Shown here piece by piece: positions 36,160 through 46,847 of a DNA stretch of 64,000 bases. Where the stretch lies: the NCBI GenBank assembly GCA_024516155.1, contig JAJJXM010000042.1, positions 434,001 through 498,000 on the forward strand, given 5' to 3'. Both the position numbers and the translations under genes were made by a program. Source of the DNA: Pyronema omphalodes. Its lineage: Eukaryota; Ascomycota; Pezizomycetes; Pezizales; Pyronemataceae. The notes under the pieces are model-generated. The model searched no databases. It was not told the DNA's origin and saw only the letters and a program-made list of their open reading frames with translations. The number at the start of each line of letters is the position of its first letter. The stretch's first letter is position 1.

Positions 36160-36612
36160 TACGGTTGGTATTGGTATTGGTATGTTTATTGCTATGTTTA
36201 TTTCTATTTCTATTGGTATTGCTATGTTTATTGGTATTGGTATTGGTATTGGTATTGGTATTGGTATTGGTATTTCTATTGGTATTGGTATTGGTATTGG
36301 TATTGGTATTGGTATTGGTATTGGTATTGGTATTGGTATTGGTATTGCTATGTTTATTGGTATTGGTATTGGGGGATTGGTGATGGGGATGGGGATGGGG
36401 ATGGGGATGGATGGGGATGGGGATGGGGATGGGGATGGGGATGGGGATGGGGATGGGAATGGGGATGGGGATGGATGGGGATGGATGGGGATGGGGGATG
36501 GGGGACTGGGGGACTGGGGGACTGGGGGACTGGGGGACTGGGGGACTGGGGGACTGGGGGACTGGGGGATTGGGGGATTGGGGGATTGGGGGATTGGGGG
36601 ATTGGGGGATTG
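36160..36612. repeat. compound G-rich satellite: (GGTATT)n, (GGGGAT)n, (TGGGGGAC/T)n
   Basis: Three arrays run head to tail: GGTATT hexamers with TGCTATGTTT interruptions (36172-36371), GGGGAT hexamers with GGATGGAT hiccups (36373-36500), and an 8-bp TGGGGGAC unit (eight copies) changing to TGGGGGAT (six copies, to 36612). The last two have four or more G4-G5 tracts within every 40 bp, so the plus strand is a strong G-quadruplex candidate. Six-frame ORFs here (183-203 codons) are periodic artefacts (IGIGIG, PNPPIP). Confidence 0.95.
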
Positions 36613-39600
36613 GTGTTTGTATAGCTGGATATATATGGCAGTATATAACATAGCAGCATATATATGGCCCCATAGCAGGATATAACATGGCATATCAAGT
36701 CATACCATACCATATCATGCCATACCGTACCCCACCGCACCCCACCGCACCCCATATCGAGACAAAAACTCCCAGGCAGAGAGCTAGATATGGGATGATA
36801 TCAAAGACCCAAGGGTATACCGTAAACATAAAGTTCCAAGTTCCAAGTTCATATTCCAAGTTTCAAGGATAACAATATATCAGCAGTTTCCAAAGTCTCC
36901 AAAGTCTCCAAAGTCTCCAAAGTCTCCAAAGTCTCCAAAGTCTCCAAAGTATCTAAAACACAAAAACAAACACAAACACAAACCCGAACCCGAACCCGAA
37001 CCTCGACCTAAACCATCAATATCAAAAGTTCCGAACCTAGACCAAGTATCAGAACTATCCCTATTTTAATTTCCGGAATGGTTTTGCTCCAAGTGGAGAG
37101 TGGTGAGGATTTTGACAAAAAAAAAAAACCCCCCCGGAAGATGAAAAAGGATAGCTGCTGGCTTAATGGATATGATTTTGATTCTTTTTATGATTACGGT
37201 TTATGTTTTATGTTTTGCTAGAACTTGGAAATAAGAAGGGTTGAAATGTCACGGTGCTATGATTTGGATTATATTCTTGTGCTATGGGGGATTATGCAGA
37301 TCAGATTACATTGTATCTTTGGAAGAATTTTAGAAGAAATAAAGCTAAGAAAAAATATTGGATAAAAGTATAGGTATAGGTATAGGTACAGATAAAAATA
37401 AAGAGACACCCGCTACTCGCACTCACCGGGGGGGGGGGGGGGGGTGATATTCTCGATTCTCGAAGGCAATTATTGAATCCGAATCGATCCAGGAATCTGC
37501 GGTGAACTTCTATATCTATAAGATGGTGATTAAACGCCGAGAATATTGCGATGATATATAGGCATAGGATAGACAAGATAGACATGATAGACATATCATT
37601 GAGCATTTTTTATTGACAGATCTACAAAGAAACCGGATAAACATGCTATATGCAGAAAGGATTTGAGTTATATGTAAAGTTCAGCTCAGGTTTGGTTTTA
37701 AATCTATTGTCTCCGTACCTAGCTTATTGTGGGAAAGATTTAAGCGTGTGGATTGATTGTTGAAAGAGAGATTTTGATGGTTTGTAATAAGATTGCTCTC
37801 GGAAAACTTTATTTTAATGGTTCATGTATAGCTCATCGCTGGGGGCTCTTTTGATTCTTGGAGAAGATAAACCATAGAGGAGGGGTCTGATTAAGTCGAC
37901 CTGAGTATATTCCAATGAGACCTGATTTGTTTCTTCTTGATAGATACGGGATAGAAGGATTCAAGAAATTTAATAATCCCATTAAACCAGCGATTTCCAA
38001 GTATTTCATCATCCGGATCTTCAAATCATCCAATCGCCAGTTATTGATAAAGTTCCAAAACCAAGCCTCCGACAATCGTAAGAAAATGTGCTTTAAGAGT
38101 AACACTTGTCACTATGTACATCTTGCTATACACGTAGTTATGTAGGTATGTGCTTCTACACAAGGCTTCTATGAATCACCATAATGTCCCAGCACCCACC
38201 GTTATACCTGCTTCTTTACCAATAGCTACCTGTATCAATTTCCCCCAATATCAATTTACCAGCTAAGTACATATTAATCCCATAACGTACTTAAAATCTC
38301 CAGCCTCCAAAACTCCAACAATCAGATCCATCAACGCAAGAACCCGTTCAATCAGCTGCACCCGAGTGTATACATGAAGAACAGCACTACGTCTCTCAGT
38401 ACATAGCCTCATAACCATCCGTTCATCAATCCGTTACTATTTCCGTCTCAACCCCAAGAGAAAATTGGCCTTTATTTTCATGTAGCTATCCTATTGGAGT
38501 CTTTAGAATTTTGGATTACGTGTGTGTTTGAATCGGAATTATAATTTCTGGGGATTCGAGCGTGAATAAGGCAGAAAACGTGGCAAAGCTTAGCTTAGTT
38601 GTGGCCTCGTGACTCATGGGGTGCTTTACTGCTTTGGCTTTGTTGCTTTGGCCTATCAAGGGCCAGGTCTTGAAAGGTAGGATCCCGTTGCGGGATGGAG
38701 TGGGGTAGATGGCACGTGCGGTGGTTTGGGGGTATGGGTATGAACACGAGCATGAGTAGATGTAGATGTAGATGTAGATGTCCGAGGTGTCTTTCACGTG
38801 TCGTAGGCGTTTTCTGCAGGCTGCGTTGCTTTGCTTTATGGTTTTTCTTTGTTCTTTGTATGTACATGTATGCATGAATCTCCATATATTCATGACTCGA
38901 TAACAAAAGACACGCAAAAGTATCAACTCAAGCGCCGAATAATCCCGATTCAATATATAACTACAGTCATCACTGTGGCCAAAAAGAATAATCGGTTTAC
39001 AAAATATCTTTCGCCTCATTTTTTTTACCATGACTCAAATCATCTCCGTGTAAGGTTATTATATGTTACACCCTAAATAGCCCCGTTGAACATCGCCGAA
39101 TTTCATATGTGTCAAACATCCCACGCTTGTAACATCCCACGGCTATATGTACAGCCCATCGATTCACCGTTTCACCAAATCTCTAATCCAGCGCCTCTTT
39201 TCAGTATCTCCATCCATTCGCCGTCACTGGATATTACCACTAGCTTCCAGCTTCTATCTTCAGGCCACATTCAAATAGGGATATATATATTTTTTTTAAC
39301 ACACCATCGACCCCCCACCATCCGCCATCCACCATCCGCCCCCTCCCCCACCCCTCCTCCCCCACACCACGCCACGCCACGATAACCGTTGAATCATGTA
39401 CATATGTAAATCTCGCACACCATCTCGGGAAACATGCACAGATCTACACGAGCCGTTTCTTAGTCCCGGTCCCTCAATTGCCCTTCAATGTCCTTAACCG
39501 CTTTCGATCAGGAACGATTCATGGTGGCAAAATGTATGGCTTAGATTACATATGATTATTTTTAGGCGCTTAACCAATCACCTTCTCAGATGGACTGGTT

Positions 39601-41373
39601 ACACGGATTGTATACATATGTATTGTTGCCGGTTACTTGCTTACATTGGTGGTAACGGTGGTAGTGCTTGTGGTCACCTTTTATTCACCCCTGTGTATAG
39701 CCTTCCTTTGACGCTTGTTACACCCGCGCGGGAGCTTTCTTTTGTTTTGTTTTGTTTTCTTTTATCCTTCTGTGTTTGGTCTGGCCTAGGCTGCATAGAT
39801 AGGATTACTGGGCTGGTTATGACTGATTTTGAAGTTTTGTGTCGTACATGGCTATAGCTAGCTAGCTAGCTAGCTGGGCTTAGAATGTGGTTTCTGCTGA
39901 CTACTTGGATGAAAATGGGTAACTCTATGCGCTTCAGGTATCGAAGGGATTCGGTTTTCAACGGGTATAGAATTGTGGTAGTCATATATCATCATCAGCT
40001 TCTTGAGGCTCGGGGGAATTTCGTTCGTGACAAACTTGATATCGGTAATGATAGGATCTACAGGCTGGTTATTCATCTGGATGGCTTGTGCAACTGGAAA
40101 ATCAAACTCGGAAAACAAAGAAAGTGCAGTTTTTTCCGTTCTTCTCCGGAGTCAAAATTTTGTAAATCTGCAATCATGTATGTACATACATAGAATCAGG
40201 ATTCGAACGCGAGATCGGGCTATTCCGGCACAGGGGGAGGGTTCTTTGAGGTGGAGTTCGGGGGATTCCGGATACGAGACGAGGTGCTGACGAGAACGAA
40301 AAAAGGCTTGGCAAAAATAAGCTTTCTGATCACCCGCTAACAAGGGTCTTCATAAGTTCCACTCCAGAGTAACTTCAACTGTACAAACTCAACTCTTCTT
40401 CTCCGGATTCCGGCCTCGGGTAGACGACCAACCCCGCTTCGAAATTTTTTTTTGCGCACGTGCGGGTTTTCACCGATGTTCACCGATACGTAGACGATAG
40501 ACTAACTAGCTTCGAACCTCGAAAAGCCAGCGAACGAACGAAGGAACGAACCGAACCATGGCACCATGGCACCATGGCCACCATGACACAGAGAATTCGC
40601 GGAAATCATTCCAAGTAACCAACGTGCTGGAATGCCATCATATCATTGGTTCCGAAGTCTTCAACGCTAAGGAAGAACATCTGCAAGGACTTACAAGAGA
40701 TCCAACAAGATGCGATTCCGCCATCTCAAAAGTAACAACACAGATCCAAGAAATCTGTGCCGCAGATGTATACATACGTATCTATAGACAACATCTCGTT
40801 GAACAGCTAGCTGATGAGGCTCATGCCAGGAAAGGAAACCAATCATTTCCCTCCGAATCGCCAGAATACAGCTTTTTTTGCTTACAACTCTTAGGTATCC
40901 AGTTCCAGATCTCAGTGCGGCTACTGTTCCTGCGCGTTCCTGAGGCTTGGGACACCTGATCTAGAAATGAAGCTACAACAGCGGATGGTATCGATATGTA
41001 TGAATCTCAGTGGTGGCTGGACTGCGGCTTTCTTACTGGACTCTAGACTCTGGGGGCTGGGAGTTATGGTTGGATGGGGACAAAGCTAGCTTATACCCCA
41101 GACTCCACAGTATGATTCACTCCAGCAAAGATGGCCAGCTGATTTGATGATTTGCTAGCCTTATGTATGTATCGATACATATGCAACTCAAAGAGTGAAA
41201 CATACTATGAATCTTAAGATCTACAGACGAGATGAACATCTACATATCGGGAATACATCGACTGGGTTTAAACGCCACTTTAAATGTGTTTCACTATATC
41301 ATGTTGTGCATGATGCGCATCAAATTCATCGTTTGATAGATAGGTACATATACATAGTCAGGAACGGGATGTA
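36613..41373. other. 4.7-kb gene-poor spacer
   Basis: No gene could be supported. It includes CATACCATAC and CACCGCACCC words (36700-36750), the 9-bp repeat listed separately, a poly-G run (37427-37444), GTAGAT units (38756-38782), ACCATCC/CCACGCC units (39303-39382) and TAGC units (39855-39877). Two open frames look slightly protein-like but lack support: 40118-39870 (minus, 82 codons) and 40558-40959 (plus, 133 codons, starting among ATGGCACC repeats). Confidence 0.5.
36886..36952. repeat. 9-bp tandem repeat (CAAAGTCTC)
   Basis: Seven copies of TCCAAAGTC ending in CCAAAGTATC, followed by AAACACAAAC and CGAACC short tandems to about 37005. Confidence 0.88.
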
Positions 41374-41639
41374 CGGCAACGCATCTGTACATGGAGGGAC
41401 AAAAAAACTTTTGCATTTTTAATTTGCATTTGCCTTTTTCACTTTTCATCCGTTGCAACGCAGCAGTGCAACAGAGGAGGAGTACCCACCTACCAAAATA
41501 GATTGTCGTCACAACGACACAGCCACACCGCTGACTACAACAGTGACAGGCGCGCATCACAAAATCGCAAGCGCGTATACATCAGTTGTATGTAGGCTAC
41601 TTACACAGCGGCGACGCTACCCGCCGCGCACCGCTGCTA

Positions 41640-41830
41640 CAGAGTAGAGCAGAGTAGAGCAGAGTAGAGCAGAGTAGAGCAGAGTAGAGCAGAGTAGAGC
41701 AGAAGAGAGCGGAGGAGAGCGGAGGAGAGCAGAGGAGAGTAGAGAAGAATAGAGGAGAGCTGGGGAGAGCACGGGAGAGCAGATGATAACAGAGGAGAGG
41801 TGAGGGGAGGAGAGGAGAGAGAGGCGAGTT
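41640..41830. repeat. 10-bp satellite (AGAGTAGAGC) inside the TIR element
   Basis: Seven clean AGAGTAGAGC/AGAGCAGAGT units (41642-41705), then degenerate AGAGCGGAGG/GGAGAGCAGA units to about 41830. Purine-only on the plus strand. Confidence 0.88.
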
Positions 41831-41839
41831 AAGAATGTA

Positions 41840-42070
41840 TTGCGCAGGGCAAAAGGGACAAAGAGGTCATTGGAGACAATGCCAGACGGTGATTCTCCAC
41901 GTCTGCCTGACTTCAACAGGCCTCTTGCAACGTTGAATCATAAGAGGCTGGACACACTATCGGCTATTGATCTCTCGGGTGATTGTGATGGGGAAGAAAT
42001 AGACGATTCACACAGTGACGTCAAGGTTGATCAGGATAGTATGGAGGTGGATCAGGATTCTTCTGTGTGA
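41840..42070 (+). other. acidic 76-codon open frame inside the TIR element
   Basis: The frame continues upstream into the purine satellite and reads RRAKGTKRSLETMPDGDSPR, later SAIDLSGDCDGEEIDDSHSD, ending in MEVDQDSS before the stop. It has natural codon variety and a basic-then-acidic layout unlike the surrounding simple sequence. It could be the tail of a lost transposase ORF or a captured host exon. Not recognised. Confidence 0.3.
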
Positions 42071-42944
42071 ACGGGGATAATGATTCTGTTGAGGTTGAAA
42101 TTATGGTGGAATCATCTTTGTTTCCTTATTACTATGAGCCGTCCCTCGGAACTGGAATTTGCATGAAACCTATAACTTTGTGGAATTGTATTGAATGCAC
42201 AATAATGATAACGGCTGACTTATACACCCAATTTGGTCACAATGTTCATAACGCCGGCACATTGATCATACTCTTAAGCCTGAGATGACTTCCAAACCCG
42301 CCCATTTGTGCTGTGCTACATTGTGTTTTGATTCCATTTAAATCCCACCATCACGCTCATCTCAATGACCATGACATATGCAATGGTGTTGATACATCGC
42401 GGAGATCCAGTCTCCCACCTTCAGCGACCGTCTCTCAGATCTCCTCACCCATCTCCCTGCATATATCTCTCCTTTGTTTTACCTACTCACTTTACTCTTC
42501 TTGCCCACATCTCCTCTCTCACCGCACCTCCTCTCTCATTCCTCCTCCCTATATCTGTTCACCTAGTCACTTCACGATGAAACTTCTATGTACAGACGCT
42601 ATCTAGCTATTCCAGCCCCTAAACCTATATTCTTCAGAATTGAAAGTTGATACTCTAAAAGAAAGCTACCGTGACATGTGATTATTATCCAATTGTCATT
42701 CGCATTGCTCTCATAGTTTATCCCTTCCTGGCAATGATAGCATGTTGTATGAGAGTTTTCATTTCTATATTCAGCGGCATATTGATATATGATTCGCCGA
42801 GTCCACATTTAGGAGGTGTTCTGCAAGCGTGAGAATCTGTGAGTTAACCAGCGGTGTGGCTGTGTTGTTGCGTTGCAACGGATGAAATGTGAAAAATTAA
42901 AAGTGCAAAAGTTTTTTGTCCCTCCATGTACAGATGCGTTGCCG

Positions 42945-45900
42945 TAGGATGGGAACAGGATGGGAATTCTATTAACATGGCAATTGCATGGGAATCGGAG
43001 GAGCTATGGAACTACATATCCATATTACAATCACCTCGGGCCGATCATGACTCGGAATCTCGGAACTTGTCGGAATACGGACCCGCTGAGGATGACCATG
43101 GGACGTTTGAAACCGGCAAGAAACTCACCGCGGTTGCGGCTTCGCTAATCTGTGCCTTGTTTGTCGATGTTTTTTTTCTTATTGTTATCAACGCACAAAA
43201 TATTATACACATTGCCTGAAAGCGGGGCTGTGAATTTGGAACTCGCCCCTGTGATAATGAAGAATTTGAAATATTTCATTTGAAGATGTCACGAGATACA
43301 TCCAGGTGTTTGAATCACAAAAAGATATCGTTCTTGTTGTAGGGAAGAATAAAAAGAAAAGCTCTCAGCAGATCGAAAAAAAAACATTCCAGGAAATGTT
43401 TATCGAAAGTGTATCAGATTTCGAATAAAGTGATAACTCGTGCACGAAGCCGGGAAGCCCGCAACGCCCACGTGCCTAACTAAAGAAAACAGGAAAATAA
43501 CAATAGACAAGATAAAAAGCTAGACCGTATATACATAGTTTACATACAATTTATGTAATAAAGCAGCTTATTAGATAGTCTTTAATTAAAGTAGTCTTGA
43601 ATAAATCAATAACATTAGTCACGATGCGCATGAAGGCTGGCCGCTGAAGCACGAAGAATTATGCACAAAATAATCATATTTCATCATGATTTATGATAAG
43701 CTGACTGCATTTACATTTCTGGGTAAAACGTGATGTTGGTACATACATACATAAGAAAATTAATGCGATTCTTAGAAGTAGGAATCAGAGATATGCAAAT
43801 GTACATAGCTCACAACCAAATATATCAAAGCTTAGCTATGTAGCCGCATCTATGATATATACAAAAACATGGATGAGGTGTAGAGCGTATTTAGAGGCAT
43901 GAAGGAAAGATCTGTAAAGCAAGTACCTAGGGCCAGTGGCAATATTATATAGCCACTGAAACGAAAAAAGAAAACATCCAAATGCAAAGTTACAAAGAGG
44001 TAAGTAAAAGCTTAGCTATTCATATCAAGGCGAAGACTGATAGTTACGAGATATCGCATATTCTTGAACGGATATCGATTTAACTATGGCTGCTTTGATA
44101 ATATAAAGCTAAACAATATTATCGCCATAAACTGGTTCTCACAAATTGTCGAAAAGAATGTGCAGAATTTCTCTTAAGACTGATCAATTTGGCGTAGCCT
44201 TTAAGAAAATAGGGATTAGAAACTGATATCATGAAGAATGGGGGCTAAAGGTCCAAAAACCCGAGGCACGCTCTGGGCCGTATCCCAGCAGGACCCTGAA
44301 GTAACAGCTAATGTCTTGGGTGATGTAAGGACTGTACCAAATGTCATAACTTTAAGGTTGAGAATGTTAATAAAATCAATCAATCAATCAACTGGCCGAG
44401 TCAGCAACGTCCTGGGAGCTGCTTATGTCAGCCTCCGGCTACTAGCATCCAGAGATCCATGATAATGATACTATATGCCTTGAGAATTAGTATAATCCGT
44501 CGATAATGCATGTACTGCAAATGTAAACAGGAGATTAACAAGCTTATGTACTCTATTTAAGAAAAGAATGCCAGGCGCATTATAAACGTAAGTGATTCTA
44601 CCGAGCGACTTTGCCAACTCTTCGCATATTCTAGATTCTGTACCACAAGAGCTGTGACAGATTTAGCTTGATAAGAATTCAGTTGATTATTTCTCTGTAG
44701 TGTATTTTGTTGCTTACGTAACTGTAACTCCTCGATACTTGGCGATGCATAAAGTTCTTACCGCATAGACAGGCTTAAAAAGGTATGTAAAATGTACTCT
44801 CTGCCTGATAATTAATTGTTACTCATAACTTGACATTACTCCAAACCTTCTCATGGGGTTAGAGAGGCTTAGACGAGGAGTTGATCTTGGCATAGTGCTT
44901 GGTTGTACAAGGTCAGGGAGATTAATTCCACAAAAACTGTATATGTATGTACCCAGTGCGGCTTAGTTTAGGTGGCGATATGATACTACTGGACACGCGA
45001 TATCACTTAGATTTCTCATTTTAGACGCTCAATCACATATATCACTCGTATTATTAATTTAGGCAGTTCTGAACCGGTTAAAAATCCGGACCCTTCTTCC
45101 CAAGAAATCCAAGTCCTTGAGGATTTTCAGCTCTACTCGTGTACAACGACAGCACATTTTGACATCTGGTGGCCGCCATATCTGTCACGGCTCTTTGACC
45201 CATTAATCTCGACTAGAGTATCAATTCCCCACTGGTTTGATGGATCCCCCGGCATGTGGGGTAGTGGGATTTTATACATCCCACTCTTTTGAGTTCGACC
45301 CTCGTCTAAGCATCTCCAACGCTACACAGATCCATTGGAACTAATCTTGTACAACCATCATCAATAGCTTACCGAGTGTACAGACTGGGTAGGCCTGGGC
45401 ATAAGCTGATGCTATTGCAACATATCTATTCAGTTCGGGTCACAAGTCAGCCCTTGGAATGCAGGTGAGCTGACGACATGACGATATGACGACGGGCGAT
45501 GTCTCGGTTGTGATTTGTGTCATTTGTGATCACTCGGTGATTCTTAATGTGGTTGGATGTGCATAAGAAATCAGCCGGCTTCGAGGTAGGAAATAATGAT
45601 TATTGGAATGTAGCGCGCAGGATAACAGAAATAAATGCGATATAGCAGCCAAAGAAAGCATTTTAATGATTGTAATGCACGTACAAACAGAAAGGGTCAC
45701 CGGTTGATCCCAATGCATCCTTCACGCCGGCGGCCGTGAAAACCACTATAGATATTCCCACTTTTATCCTCTCAATCTTTGAACCCATTACTCCACCCTA
45801 TATAGTTGACATTAAAATGCGTTATTGCACACATACAGTCGAAAGATAAATAAATATTTGACTCAAGATACATCAGTCGCCATGCATGGGTACATCCGGG

Positions 45901-46847
45901 CGGTTATGCAGTGTAGCCCTATGCATACGCGTAATCTGGAGGCTTGCATCAAGAGGCAAAGCTAGACTTATCGGGTATGGTATTTTGAACGAATATACAA
46001 TGAGCTGAAGATGGATATCAATTGAGCTGAGATGGAACAAATGTAGCTGATATGTAGATCATAGGGTTCGCCGGTTACGGGTGTGTAGAAACAACGGCGG
46101 ATTATGTGGGGGGATCATTAAACGGCTCGGTGGCGAAATGCGAAAGGCGAGAACCGAAGGCGAGGACGAATATGAGCGGATATTTTGACTGGACCGGCCT
46201 GTCCTCTGGAGGATATATTCCCGGGTTATCATAAGACTATTATCGACGGCCCTCGTACATAATGTAGAAACTTCAATTTCTACATTAACGATAGGGATTT
46301 ATTGATAGGTGAATACTTTTGCTTATACCTAAGTACACGTTACGCTCAAAGCCATACCTTCTCTCATCGTATCTTCCAGATTGGATAGCAAGAAACAAAA
46401 AGGTAGAAAAAAACATCTTCACAAAAACCCTCAGCAACCTAGCTTCTACAACTCGCGTAATAGACCAAACCTGTATCACAGTACCGTCTGACATGCATAA
46501 CCCAACTAACATTCCTTTCCCAATCGCATGGTAAAGTCATCAACTCCCTCGAAATCTGATCCGAAGTCCCACAGTACCTTGATATAACGCTCACAACTAT
46601 ATCCAACCAACCCTGCAGATAATACGCGATGCGGGGTTGATATCCCTAGACAAGATATTCATACATATTTTTCAGCTTCATATTCTCGATCCAAGTTCAT
46701 CAGGCGGGTAGGTAGGGAGGGAGGTAAACATATAAATTCAGCATCAATTCCACTTATTCTGAGTCTATAACAATTTCAATTCCTCTATCAAAGCAACTTA
46801 TTACTGTTTATATCAAGCCTTATATTCCAACTTCCAAAGTTCTCACC
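42945..46847. other. 3.9-kb AT-rich spacer, possible retroelement relics
   Basis: No cellular gene recognised; all frames are broken and short. Two spots stand out. 44230-44400 resembles a LINE 3' end: an ordinary-composition segment closing with TTGAGAATGTTAATAAAATC and then (AATC)n. 45230-45300 contains a hairpin (GTGGGATTTTATACATCCCAC) followed by a Pol III B-box-like GAGTTCGACCC. The last ~300 bases are presumably promoter of the GMC oxidoreductase gene. Confidence 0.45.
44238..44400 (+). mobile_element. possible 3' relic of a LINE-type retrotransposon
   Basis: The segment ends AACTTTAAGGTTGAGAATGT, TAATAAAATCAATCAATCAATC: a short 3' UTR-like stretch followed by a 4-bp tandem tail. Fungal Tad-like LINEs commonly end in such short repeated tails. 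The 74-codon frame across it (44238-44462) is probably translation of this UTR. No reverse transcriptase or RNase H residues are present and I saw no flanking duplication, so the assignment rests on the tail only. Confidence 0.3.

Larger units (their letters stand above)
41374..42944. mobile_element. non-autonomous TIR transposon with TA flanks (1571 bp)
   Basis: The two ends are inverted repeats. The left end (41374-41462) starts CGGCAACGCATCTGTACATG and continues GAGGGACAAAAAA. The right end (42869-42944), reverse-complemented, matches the first 33 bases exactly, then with small indels through CATCCGTTGCAACGCA. Both ends are bordered outside by the dinucleotide TA (41372-41373 and 42945-42946), the hallmark target duplication of the Tc1/mariner/pogo (Fot1) superfamily. 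The inside is 1.4 kb with no transposase-sized frame, so the copy is non-autonomous and would need a transposase supplied from elsewhere. It holds a 10-bp satellite and a 76-codon acidic frame at 41840-42070 that may be a relic. Confidence 0.88.

Noticed and set aside
36077..36693. Overlapping 183-203 codon frames on both strands
   Set aside because: They run entirely through the (GGTATT)/(GGGGAT)/(TGGGGGAC) satellites. Hexamer periodicity keeps several frames open at once.
40195..40290. Possible tRNA from GATTCGAACGCGAGAT (minus-strand T-arm-like)
   Set aside because: The T stem does not pair, and no acceptor or anticodon arm can be built.
40558..40959. 133-codon plus frame starting MAPWHHGHHD
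   Set aside because: It begins in an ATGGCACC repeat and has no recognisable domain. Another frame nearby (STLRKNICKDLQEIQQD) faintly recalls the first helix of ubiquitin-conjugating enzymes, but the rest of the fold is absent and splicing does not restore it.
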